In this document: piece by piece, positions 1 through 7,966 of the stretch
How the letters are laid out: each line of letters starts with the position of its first letter
How positions within the stretch are numbered: position 1 is the first letter of the stretch
Origin: Pseudomonas putida
GTDB lineage: Bacteria; Pseudomonadota; Gammaproteobacteria; Pseudomonadales; Pseudomonadaceae
Assembly (NCBI RefSeq): GCF_001976065.1
Contig: NZ_MNAH01000004.1
Location: 560,519-624,518, forward strand
DNA: 64,000 nucleotides
Reading direction: 5' to 3'
Translations under genes and position numbers: made by a program
The notes under the pieces: generated by a model
Databases searched by the model: none
Told to the model about the DNA's origin: nothing
What the model saw: the letters and a program-made list of their open reading frames with translations, nothing else

Positions 1-1192
1 CCCGGCATTTGGGTTCAAGGTTTTCGAAATCGAAGTCCGGCGTTCTCCTGTCGCCCCACGATTCATTCTGCGGGAAGGCCTTGGCGGCCTTGGCATACGC
101 AGCCGTCGCGGCAGCTTTATCGCCCTCACGCACGGCCAGCTTGGCCCGCAGCCACCACGCCAGGCCGCCCTCGCCAGCGTGCTCGAGAAAGGTCTTGGCG
201 CTGGTGAAATCGCCTTGTTGATAGTTCATCGCGGCCAGCCGGTCCGCATTGTCGAGGCTACCGCGCGTGCTGTTCTGCAACAGCTTGATCAGTTTCTGCT
301 CATTCGGCGGTTGCTCATCGAATGACCAGCCCAGCCGACTGATCAAGGATGCGGTCACCAGTTGTTGCACCGGCTTACCCTTGAGCAGCTCGACCAATTG
401 ATCCTCGGGCATCGCAGCCAGGTCTGCCATCAACAGCTTCAGCGAGGTGTAACCCACTGCCGAACCCTGAAGGTTTTGCGTGGCATAGAGTTCGATGGCG
501 CTGTTCCAGTCACCCGCCGTCCGGGCTACCCGAGCTTCTTCACCGAGACTGGCAACGCCCAGTTCCAGCGGGTCGCTGAAACCATCGATGCTCAGCTGAC
601 GCGTTTGCTCAAAGGCTTCGCGGGATCGAGTCAGCAGGTCGGGAGCCGCATCGGCCTGTGAACTCATGGCGAACAGCGCCCGACCCAGCGAGTAAGCGGC
701 CCAGGTACTGCGCAGTGCCCGTTGATCTGCGGGTAGCGCCAGCACCTTTCGGAAATATTCGGCGGCCAGCGTTTGGTCACCGGCGTTGAAGGCTACCGCA
801 CCCGCCAGATAGAACCTGAGCTCGGCTGGCAGGCTCGCCCCCCGTACCTCAACCTGACGGGCGTCGGCCAGTCCACGCAATTGCTTCACCAGCGCCTGCT
901 GTTCATTCGTCAAACCAGCCTGCTCGGCCTGATCCCGCAGTTCGGCATGATCGGTGGTTTCACCATAGGTCTGGCCAGGAACAAGGGTGGCTGCCGTGAC
1001 AGGTTTGAGGCCGGCGATCGCATGACCGAGACGACTCACCTCGAACCTGAAGCTGCCTTCCGGCAACTCCGCCAGGGATTGACCCCGATTGTCCAGCAGC
1101 CGCATGGGAAAGTCCGGCCCGCACGCCATGGCCGGCAATGGCAGGCAGAGGCTCAGACAAAGCATGTGACGGGGCCAGTTACGGGTGAACAT
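1..1192 (-). CDS. Secreted TPR-like protein of unknown function, 3' end beyond the window
   Basis: The frame is open from the ATG at 1192 to the window edge, so the C-terminus is missing; 397 codons are visible. The N-terminus (MFTRNWPRHM, then a leucine-rich stretch ending near PAMACG) looks like a signal peptide, so the protein is probably periplasmic or surface-located. The rest is alanine- and leucine-rich and helical, with stretches such as AVAFNAGDQTLAAEYFRKVL and GDKAAATAAYAKAAKAFPQN that resemble tetratricopeptide units. Its start overlaps the end of the upstream DUF3142 lipoprotein gene by 14 bases, so the two are probably translationally coupled. No catalytic motif is recognised. 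Function unknown; a scaffold or envelope role is only inference. Confidence 0.75.
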   Translation of the reverse strand, partial: MFTRNWPRHMLCLSLCLPLPAMACGPDFPMRLLDNRGQSLAELPEGSFRFEVSRLGHAIAGLKPVTAATLVPGQTYGETTDHAELRDQAEQAGLTNEQQALVKQLRGLADARQVEVRGASLPAELRFYLAGAVAFNAGDQTLAAEYFRKVLALPADQRALRSTWAAYSLGRALFAMSSQADAAPDLLTRSREAFEQTRQLSIDGFSDPLELGVASLGEEARVARTAGDWNSAIELYATQNLQGSAVGYTSLKLLMADLAAMPEDQLVELLKGKPVQQLVTASLISRLGWSFDEQPPNEQKLIKLLQNSTRGSLDNADRLAAMNYQQGDFTSAKTFLEHAGEGGLAWWLRAKLAVREGDKAAATAAYAKAAKAFPQNESWGDRRTPDFDFENLEPKCR

Positions 1193-2375
1193 TCGAAGCT
1201 CCTTGATCAATTTTTGCGCAGCGTGCCCAACCAATGCCGCGCTGTCCGCCGGCCGCAATCCGACCGTCGCGCAGGCGGGTGAAGGTAAGCAGATTCGGGT
1301 CTTGTTGCAACGTATAACCGGCCAGCGCATCGGCCCCCTCGCAACCCTGTACTGCCAGGGTCACGCGCTTGGGCCAGGCGCTGTCAAGGTTGCCCTCATT
1401 GGTTATGGCGATGTCAGAGAGACCTTCATGAGCGGAGAGATTCAGCGCCAGATGACTGCGCAGGACCTCACCCTGCGACACCGCGCGCAAGGTCGAGAGG
1501 CTCCAGGCTCGGCGGTCGTTGGCCAAAGGCAGGCGGAACCAGATCAGACCCGCCAGATGCGCCGGCGGATCCGCACGCAGCCGGGCGGCTAGCTTGCTCA
1601 ATTGCAGTGGATCAGCCAACAACTCCCGACGCTCGCCACGACTTTCAATCGCTACTTCGCTTTCCACGACGGGCGCACCACCGACGCTTGGCAGCAACGC
1701 GACCCCATAAGCCGGCAGCGCCAGGAAAAACGGTTTCGACGTGATTCGGCTCCAGGCCATTGCCCATTGTCGAGCGAGGTCGGGATCGAACAAGCCGCGT
1801 CGCGGATCGCTCACGGCATGTACCTGCAAAACGCTGCTATCGATGCTGGATAACAAGGCCGGCAACGCCTGACTGTCGAGCCACGCTGGCAATGCAGTGA
1901 TGCTCAAGGCCATGGACGACGGCAACACCGATCGCAGATGCACAAGAAATTCACGATAGGCAGGCAGCCGGGCGTTGCCCGCGTCGTGGTCGATTTCCAC
2001 GCCGGCGAGACTCAGGCCCTGCCCCTGCCAATCCGTGATCAATTGCTGGATTTGCAGCGTGACCTCGTCTTGATTCAGCGATTGGAGCTGGCCATCAAGG
2101 CGAATCACCGCAATCAACGACCGGCCATCACGCCTGAGCAGCACCGGATCGATCCGCGCCCGACTCCAGCCCGCCTGAGGGAATGCCTGTAGTGCCAGCA
2201 CCCGCAAGGTGGAAAAATCAGCGCGACTGTCGCGCAACGCGGCGTCGTGCGCGGGGGTCCATTGTCGTTGCCAGACATAGAGTTGTTGATCGAGTGGCGG
2301 CGCGTCCTGCTGCTCGCAACCACTGAGCAGCGCCAGCGTCATCAGCGAGATGACCACGCGAGTAAGGAAAACCAT
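1179..2375 (-). CDS. DUF3142 family lipoprotein
   Basis: A 398-residue protein starting at the ATG at 2375. This start places a clean lipoprotein signal (MVFLTRVVISLMTLALLSGC) at the N-terminus, with lipobox LSGC near residue 20; an upstream in-frame start would bury it. The body contains GVEIDHDAGNARLPAYREFL and similar stretches typical of DUF3142, whose fold resembles a glycosyl-hydrolase barrel; no activity has been assigned that I know of. It probably sits in the membrane facing the periplasm. Its 3' end overlaps the next gene, a secreted repeat protein, suggesting a two-gene unit whose products work together. Confidence 0.8.
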   Translation of the reverse strand: MVFLTRVVISLMTLALLSGCEQQDAPPLDQQLYVWQRQWTPAHDAALRDSRADFSTLRVLALQAFPQAGWSRARIDPVLLRRDGRSLIAVIRLDGQLQSLNQDEVTLQIQQLITDWQGQGLSLAGVEIDHDAGNARLPAYREFLVHLRSVLPSSMALSITALPAWLDSQALPALLSSIDSSVLQVHAVSDPRRGLFDPDLARQWAMAWSRITSKPFFLALPAYGVALLPSVGGAPVVESEVAIESRGERRELLADPLQLSKLAARLRADPPAHLAGLIWFRLPLANDRRAWSLSTLRAVSQGEVLRSHLALNLSAHEGLSDIAITNEGNLDSAWPKRVTLAVQGCEGADALAGYTLQQDPNLLTFTRLRDGRIAAGGQRGIGWARCAKIDQGASNVHP

Positions 2376-2402
2376 GAGTGAACGCTTGTCCCTGAAATGC
2401 AC

Positions 2403-2424
2403 AAAGGGCCTCCTCGGCCCTTTT
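2403..2424 (-). terminator. Rho-independent terminator after the oxidoreductase gene
   Basis: An 8-bp perfect stem (AAAGGGCC / GGCCCTTT) closes a 5-base loop. It lies in the 109-base gap between the oxidoreductase gene and the DUF3142 gene. The T-run on the minus strand is modest, so termination may be partial. Confidence 0.6.
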
Positions 2425-2484
2425 CGATATGCTCCTACCCTACTCAGCCATCCACCGTCGGGCAATGGCTTGCGCGACCAAGAC

Positions 2485-4515
2485 TCAAAGGTCCAGTACC
2501 AGAGGCTGCGAGCCTTGGGCCGGCACAGCACAACAGATCAGCACCTGGCCTTCATCCGGCACCTCTGCTGGCGGCTGCGGATAATTGACCTGGCCACTGA
2601 TCAGCCTAGTCTTGCAGGTCCCGCAAGAACCGCCACGGCAACTGAATTCCGGCTGTAATCCGCGGCTTTCCGCCAGCTCCAGCAGACTGCCGCCGTCCGG
2701 TTGCCAGCGAGCCTCCTTGGCTGAACGCTGGAACACCACTGGCACCGAAGTGGTGGCCGCCGGCGGTTGCTCGATGACCACCGCGTCAGGGTCGAGACGG
2801 CGGACTAACGTCGAGGGACCGAAAGTTTCGGCGAAAATCCGCGCGTCGCGAATATCCAGTTCGCGCAGGGCATCGTACATCGCCTGGGTAAAACTGCCCG
2901 GCCCGCATAGGACAAAATCCAGCTGATCGTAATCATCGACCTCGAGTAATTCCGAGAGCCGTGGAACATCGATCCGCCCGGTCAAATCGAAATCTTCGCC
3001 CTCCCGAGCCTCCGGCTCCGGTTGACTGAGCAAGCGCACAACCCTGACCGCATCCCCGGCAGTCTCGAGCAAGCGGTCCACCTCTGGACGAAACGGTTGA
3101 TCAGCCAAAGTGCGCGAACTCTGGAAGAACCAGGTCGGCCGTATACGGCGGGTGCGCAGGCCTTGATAGACCACCTCACGCAGCATCGACAGCAGCGGTG
3201 TAATTCCCACGCCAGCAGCCAATAACACCAGCGGTCGACGCTCATGTGGCGCGACGGTGAAATGCCCTTGGGGTGCCCGGGCTTCCAGCAGGTCGCCGAC
3301 GCGAACCTGTTCATGCAGGTGCGTAGACACCCGGCCGTCACGCTTCACACTGATACGGAAAAAATCATCCGAGGGCGCACTCGACAGGCTGTACGTGCGG
3401 ATGTGCACTTCGCCATCGATGTGGAACCGCAGCGGTAAGTGCTGTCCGGCGTGGAACAACGGTAACCCGACGCCGTCGCCTGGTTCCAAATAGATTGAGC
3501 GGATACCCTGGCTTTCCGTTTCGATCCGCACCACCCGTAGTGGTCGCCATTGATCGCCAAGCGCCTTGGCTTGCAGGCGTGCCGCGGCCTGGGCCCAGGT
3601 TCCCGTGAGCAAACTGGTGGGTGAAACACCGTCAAAGCGCCAGCGCAAAGCAAGAGCCGCGGGACGACGCACAACCTGTTCCACGTGGAACATCCACAAA
3701 CGTTCGGCCCCCTGAAACGCTTCAACCTGTGGGCCTTCGAGAATGATTTCTGTGCGCCCGCTAAGGTGTAGCAGCTCACCGGAATTAAAATCGATGAACA
3801 GCAAACCGGCCTTTGGATTGATCAGCAGATTGCCCAAGGTATTGAAAAACAGGTTGCCGGCGAAGTCCGGGACGGTCAGGCGATTGCCTTCCACCTGGAC
3901 AAATCCTGACTGGCCGCCACGGTGGGAAACGTCCACCGAACGCACGCCATCGACATCCACGTAGCTGGCGACGAAGAAGGTATCCGCCTCGGCGATCATG
4001 GCCTTGGCCGCCTCATCCAGTTCATTGAAGTGCTGTGCAGGACGTGTCGCTGGATCCTCCAAGGGCACCGAACGAAACTGCCTCAATTGGATGTACTGTG
4101 GGCAGTTGCCATAGGACTGATCCACCGTCACCGAAAATCCGCTCGTGGTCATCGCACCAATATGCCCATTGATGCGATTGCGCCGGCGGGTATGCAACTC
4201 GATGCCCAGCAGACCGATTGCCGCACCCGCGCCCAACTGCGCAGGATCATCGACAGCCGGCAAGCTGCTGAACTGCAACAATCCCGGTTCAGGTGAATGG
4301 GCGAAACCCGGCTCACCTTCAAGCACGCTGGCCCAGGGAAGACCCTCAGCATCAACCGCCCCGTACACCATGAATGGAAGCTGCTGATAGAAGCTACGGT
4401 GTTGATCCGGCATGTGGTCGCGAATCACCCTGCGACCGAGTACGTCCATTCGCTCGCTGACGCCGATGCGCGCCTGCAATTCTTTTTCGCCAACATGCCA
4501 AGGTGAATGGTCCAT
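2485..4515 (-). CDS. Multidomain oxidoreductase: PNPOx-like, ferredoxin reductase and [2Fe-2S] ferredoxin
   Basis: A 676-residue fusion. Residues about 40-270 resemble the pyridoxamine-phosphate-oxidase split barrel (FVASYVDVDGVRSVDVSHRG near 181-200), which usually binds FMN. Residues about 325-560 form a ferredoxin-NADP reductase unit, with the FAD motif RTYSLSS at 373-379 and the nucleotide-binding motif LLAAGVGITPLL at 431-442. The C-terminus is a plant-type [2Fe-2S] domain with CRGGSCGTC (Cys 626, 631, 634) and a fourth ligand at Cys 661 or 662. Together these suggest an electron chain from NAD(P)H to FAD to the iron-sulfur cluster, possibly ending at the flavin barrel. Substrate unknown. 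Codons 276-279 (FHVE) overlap a perfect parS site. A GST gene lies just upstream on the same strand. Confidence 0.85.
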   Translation of the reverse strand: MDHSPWHVGEKELQARIGVSERMDVLGRRVIRDHMPDQHRSFYQQLPFMVYGAVDAEGLPWASVLEGEPGFAHSPEPGLLQFSSLPAVDDPAQLGAGAAIGLLGIELHTRRRNRINGHIGAMTTSGFSVTVDQSYGNCPQYIQLRQFRSVPLEDPATRPAQHFNELDEAAKAMIAEADTFFVASYVDVDGVRSVDVSHRGGQSGFVQVEGNRLTVPDFAGNLFFNTLGNLLINPKAGLLFIDFNSGELLHLSGRTEIILEGPQVEAFQGAERLWMFHVEQVVRRPAALALRWRFDGVSPTSLLTGTWAQAAARLQAKALGDQWRPLRVVRIETESQGIRSIYLEPGDGVGLPLFHAGQHLPLRFHIDGEVHIRTYSLSSAPSDDFFRISVKRDGRVSTHLHEQVRVGDLLEARAPQGHFTVAPHERRPLVLLAAGVGITPLLSMLREVVYQGLRTRRIRPTWFFQSSRTLADQPFRPEVDRLLETAGDAVRVVRLLSQPEPEAREGEDFDLTGRIDVPRLSELLEVDDYDQLDFVLCGPGSFTQAMYDALRELDIRDARIFAETFGPSTLVRRLDPDAVVIEQPPAATTSVPVVFQRSAKEARWQPDGGSLLELAESRGLQPEFSCRGGSCGTCKTRLISGQVNYPQPPAEVPDEGQVLICCAVPAQGSQPLVLDL
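3677..3692. promoter_or_regulatory. parS site (ParB-binding palindrome), left-arm copy
   Basis: The perfect 16-bp palindrome TGTTCCACGTGGAACA matches the Pseudomonas/Bacillus-type parS consensus bound by ParB (Spo0J). It is inside the oxidoreductase gene, about 25 kb from oriC. ParB loading here would spread along flanking DNA and be acted on by ParA. Confidence 0.9.
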
Positions 4516-4578
4516 TGCGGCGTCTCCCCTGCGCCATCGGCACAGCGTGAAGGGCCCGACAACGTCGGGCGAGAAATA

Positions 4579-5205
4579 TCAGGCAGTTTTTTGCAGACCG
4601 GCGACAGTACGCGGCATGCCGACAAAACCGGGCAAGGCCTCGACCCGTGCCAGCCAGGCGCGGATGTTGTCGTAGTCGTCCAGCGACACATTGCCTTCCG
4701 GTGCATGGGCGATGTAGCTGTAGGCGGCCACGTCGGCAATGGTCGGTTCGCTGCCAATCAGGTAAGGCGTGTTGGCCAGTTCATGATCGATCACCTTGAG
4801 CACGCTGTGGGCGTAAGGGATCACTTCGTCAGGATTGTAGGGCGCACCAAACACCGTGATCAGTCGGGCCCGAGCTGGGCCAAATGCGATGGGCCCGGCA
4901 GCAACCGACAACCACCGCTGCACTTTGGCGGCACCGACCGGATCGGATGGCAGCCAGCGACCGTTGCCGTATTTTTGCGCCAGGTAGACCAGGATGGCAT
5001 TGGAGTCCGCCAGTACTACACCTTGATCGTCCAGCACCGGCACCTGGCCAAATGCATTGAGGGCCAGGTACTCCGGCTTCTTGTGCTCGCCTTTGGCCAG
5101 GTCGACGAAGATCAGCTCAGTTGGCAATTGCAGCAGCGACAGCATCAGTTCCACACGATGAGCGTGGCCGGAACGTGGGAAGTTGTAGAGTTTGATGGCT
5201 TGCAT
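4579..5205 (-). CDS. Glutathione S-transferase
   Basis: A 208-residue cytosolic GST. The N-terminal thioredoxin-fold domain begins MQAIKLYNFPRSGHAHRVEL and contains the glutathione-binding region GQVPVLDDQGVVLADSNAIL (cis-Pro and Asp-Ser). The C-terminal helical domain carries the conserved PTIADVAAYSYI segment. A Ser in PRSGHA is the likely glutathione-activating residue. Substrate cannot be read from sequence. It lies 63 bases upstream of the oxidoreductase gene on the same strand and downstream of a LysR regulator, consistent with a small redox or detoxification group. A short GC-rich inverted repeat in the gap to the oxidoreductase gene may weakly terminate. Confidence 0.9.
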   Translation of the reverse strand: MQAIKLYNFPRSGHAHRVELMLSLLQLPTELIFVDLAKGEHKKPEYLALNAFGQVPVLDDQGVVLADSNAILVYLAQKYGNGRWLPSDPVGAAKVQRWLSVAAGPIAFGPARARLITVFGAPYNPDEVIPYAHSVLKVIDHELANTPYLIGSEPTIADVAAYSYIAHAPEGNVSLDDYDNIRAWLARVEALPGFVGMPRTVAGLQKTA

Positions 5206-5335
5206 GGTCGACTCCGCTGGTCAGTGGCGCCGTCAGGAGAGATCAGCACCGATGGCGGTCATCTTCTACCAGTCACCAAAACATCAGAATAACCAGCTAA
5301 TGCAATCCATTATTTCTCTGGATGAAATAAAAAAC

Positions 5336-6238
5336 TCAGTCCTGCAGCGCCGGATGTTCTCGGAGTGCCTTCACCGTAAAGTCGACAAAACTGCGCACTC
5401 GCGCCGCAGCCTTTCGTCCGCCTTGATAAAGCACATGGATGGGCAATGGCGGCATTTCGAATTCCGCCAAAACAATCTCCAGCTCCCCCGCCGCCACTTT
5501 GCTCGCCGACTGATAGGACAGCACCCGGGTGAAACCCAGCCCGAGCGCGGCGGCGGTAATGGCCGCCTGATTCGCCGTCACTGTCAAACGCGGTTCCGCC
5601 CGGACACTCAAGGGCTCGCCACGCTCGAGAAATGGCCAGTGTTTTAACTGGCCAATAGCGGACGTCGCAATAATCGGCGCCTGGGCCAGCTCTTGCGGAT
5701 GTTGTGGCCGACCATAGGTGGCCAGAAAGTGCGGTGATGCACAGATCACCCGCCGCACTTCGCCCACCCGAATCGCGTGCTGGTTGCTGTCGGGCAACTC
5801 ACCGATGCGGATGGCCACATCGACGCCCTCCTCCACCACACTCACCACCCGGTCTACCAGCAGGGCATTGATGGTCACGTCGGGAAATTGCGTGAGAAAA
5901 CTCACCATCAGCGGCGTGACAAACAATTCACCGAACAAGACCGGCGCCGTGATCGTCAGTTGCCCACGGGGCTGGGCGTGACTGCCCGCTGCCGAATCCT
6001 CGGCTTCCTGTACCTCGGCGAGAATTCTCCGACAGTCCTCCAGATAACGCTGACCCGCCTCGGTCAAATACACAGTGCGCGTAGTGCGCGTGAACAGCTG
6101 CGTGCCAATGCGCTTCTCCAGCGCCGCCACCGCGCGGGTAACGCTGGCGGCGGACATGCCTAAACGCCGGGCCGCCGCCGAAAAGCCCTGGTCCTGGGCG
6201 ACGGCGGCGAAGACCTGCATTTCCTGGAAGCGGTCCAT
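5336..6238 (-). CDS. LysR-family transcriptional regulator
   Basis: A 300-residue LysR regulator. The winged-helix DNA-binding domain lies at residues 1-60 (MDRFQEMQVFAAVAQDQGFS, AARRLGMSAASVTRAVAALE), followed by a periplasmic-binding-protein-like effector domain (GQLTITAPVLFGELFVTPLM). The wording of the first 60 residues (FTRTTRTVYLTEAG) places it in the large AaeR/CrgA-like branch common in Pseudomonas. It points the same way as the downstream GST gene, 130 bases away, and may regulate it; most LysR targets are divergent, and the divergent neighbour here is the MFS gene across a 271-base AT-rich gap. Effector unknown. Confidence 0.9.
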   Translation of the reverse strand: MDRFQEMQVFAAVAQDQGFSAAARRLGMSAASVTRAVAALEKRIGTQLFTRTTRTVYLTEAGQRYLEDCRRILAEVQEAEDSAAGSHAQPRGQLTITAPVLFGELFVTPLMVSFLTQFPDVTINALLVDRVVSVVEEGVDVAIRIGELPDSNQHAIRVGEVRRVICASPHFLATYGRPQHPQELAQAPIIATSAIGQLKHWPFLERGEPLSVRAEPRLTVTANQAAITAAALGLGFTRVLSYQSASKVAAGELEIVLAEFEMPPLPIHVLYQGGRKAAARVRSFVDFTVKALREHPALQD

Positions 6239-6509
6239 GGGCGTGTCCTCGATTCAGGTAAGAAAATCAAAACTGAAGGACTGTGATTTATAAGTCCAAC
6301 ATCATTCAGCTATTACAGATACTGTAAGAAAATTCTATAAACTTCGTAAGCCGCATCCTGAAAAAAATAAACTCGACTTTACTTCCGCTTAGTTTGTTTG
6401 ACACTAACTCCAGTATCTGCAGAAAATTATTCTCTATGGTCTGCATACAAATCTAAATAAGCATTACTCCCGGATTACGCAGTCGCCCTATCCGTGTTAA
6501 AGGAACGTC

Positions 6510-7826
6510 ATGCCTGCATATTTTTCAGCTAATACATGGGGCTTTCCCGGCACTGACCGGCGTCTGTTGAAAATACAATTCAGCTTCTTTCTGATGATTC
6601 TGGGGGGACGTTGCAATCAACTGGCCGTAGCCTGGTGGGCCTTGCAGGAAACAGGCTCTGCGCTCTATTTTGCCAACCTGGTCGCTATTTCCATCGCGAC
6701 GGAGGTATTAGCCAAACCTTTGCTCGGATGGCTAGGAGATAAATACAACAAAATCCTGATCATCAAGCTTGCCTCATCGATTAGCTTGCTGACAGCTCTG
6801 TTGATGGTTGCGCTGTCCGCTATTGGATTGTTCAACCCCTGGACGGTGGGCGCGCTAATGATGATCAGCGGTGCGATTGTCGGCGTGCGCGACCCACTCC
6901 AGGCTTCGATCATTCCTTTGTTTGCAGATGAAGATAAAGTTTCCCTCGCCTTGCGGTCAAAAAGCGTGATGTCGTCCTTGTCCAACCTGCTCGGGCCGGC
7001 ACTGGCCAGCGGGTTGATTTATGGATTCGGTACTACCTTCGCCTTTGCCGCCGAATTTATTTCGATTCTTGTCGCCGGAGTGCTAATCGCCACCATCCCG
7101 AATTACATCGGGACCACTGATCAAGGCGAAAAAGCCTCGGGTCTCAGTGGCTTCAGCATGATCTATTCCGGATTCAAAGTTATTTACGGAGTGAAAGTCG
7201 AATTTTATCTGGCGATCATTGCAATGATAATCAACTTTGCTTTGTTCCCATTCTTCACCATCCTGCTGCCGTTATACGTAAAGGATGTCATCCAGTTCCC
7301 AGTCACTTATATCGGTCTTCTGGACTCTTGCTTCGGGTTGGGTATTTTGGCGGGCAGCTACAAAATCATCGGCTGGCTATCTGACCGAATCCCCCGTGAC
7401 ATGTGTGTGTCTACCTGTTTTGCATTACTGGGATGCAATTTGGTGGTAGTTGGTACCGTTTCGTCAGCTTTCATGGTACCCGCTGCCTTCTTCTTCGGCG
7501 GTGTCGGGTTGATGTTGATCAACATCCCCACGTCAACTGTGAGGTTGCTGGCGACGCCAAAGCTCCATCGGAACCGGACTTTCGCCACCGTTTCATTTCT
7601 GTCTGCGGCGGCCAGTCCCTTGGGCAGTTTCGCGATGAACCCCCTGATTGACCGATGGGGGGTATTAACGACAATCACACTTCTTGGGGTCATGGTGCTG
7701 CTTTTGTCTATGTTGGTCTTCCTGGTGCCTGACTTTAGGACTTTTATGCGTTCCCAAGATACGCAGCTCAACAATGCCTACCTCGACAAATATCCGAAAG
7801 CGTTTGCATCTGCAGCAACAAAATAG
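6510..7826 (+). CDS. MFS transporter, efflux type, probably acquired
   Basis: A 438-residue inner-membrane protein with about 12 hydrophobic segments. The first loop has GWLGDKYNK, a variant of the MFS A-motif, and the layout resembles the MFS_3 (macrolide-efflux or EntS-like) group. Export of a small molecule is likely but the substrate is not readable. The ATG at 6510 follows an AAAGGA ribosome site. Base composition is visibly richer in A+T than neighbours (ATA, TTA and AAA codons), the upstream 271 bases are AT-rich, and it is the only plus-strand gene left of the origin. It ends about 80 bases from the usual Tn7 insertion point beside glmS. These traits suggest horizontal gain, though no transposon end or integrase was seen. 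Confidence 0.85.
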   Translation: MPAYFSANTWGFPGTDRRLLKIQFSFFLMILGGRCNQLAVAWWALQETGSALYFANLVAISIATEVLAKPLLGWLGDKYNKILIIKLASSISLLTALLMVALSAIGLFNPWTVGALMMISGAIVGVRDPLQASIIPLFADEDKVSLALRSKSVMSSLSNLLGPALASGLIYGFGTTFAFAAEFISILVAGVLIATIPNYIGTTDQGEKASGLSGFSMIYSGFKVIYGVKVEFYLAIIAMIINFALFPFFTILLPLYVKDVIQFPVTYIGLLDSCFGLGILAGSYKIIGWLSDRIPRDMCVSTCFALLGCNLVVVGTVSSAFMVPAAFFFGGVGLMLINIPTSTVRLLATPKLHRNRTFATVSFLSAAASPLGSFAMNPLIDRWGVLTTITLLGVMVLLLSMLVFLVPDFRTFMRSQDTQLNNAYLDKYPKAFASAATK

Positions 7827-7835
7827 CTCATCTAT

Positions 7836-7867
7836 AAAAAAGGGGGCGACACCAAAGTGCCCCCCCA
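7836..7867 (-). terminator. Bidirectional terminator between the MFS gene and glmS
   Basis: A GC-rich stem (GGGGGC...AC / GT-GCCCCC, one bulge) has A-rich sequence on its left, so on the minus strand it is followed by TTTTTT. It serves glmS, and may also stop the converging MFS transcript. Confidence 0.8.
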
Positions 7868-7903
7868 CTTATTTAGCCGATGTTTTAGAAGATAATATCC
7901 AAA

Positions 7904-7966
7904 GCATCAACTCAATCAGCTGTGGATAACTTATTCCACAGTCACCGATTTTGCCAGGTTACGTGG
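7904..7966 (-). other. attTn7 region at the 3' end of glmS
   Basis: TnsD of Tn7 recognises the last codons of glmS (here 7931-7966), and Tn7 inserts about 25 bases past the stop codon, which would be near 7906. The site appears empty: no Tn7 terminal sequence is visible. An exact DnaA box (7921-7929) lies between the stop codon and the predicted insertion point. Confidence 0.65.

Noticed and set aside
7827..7930. Tn7 insertion beside glmS
   Set aside because: No Tn7 terminal repeat or tns gene; only the attachment site is present.
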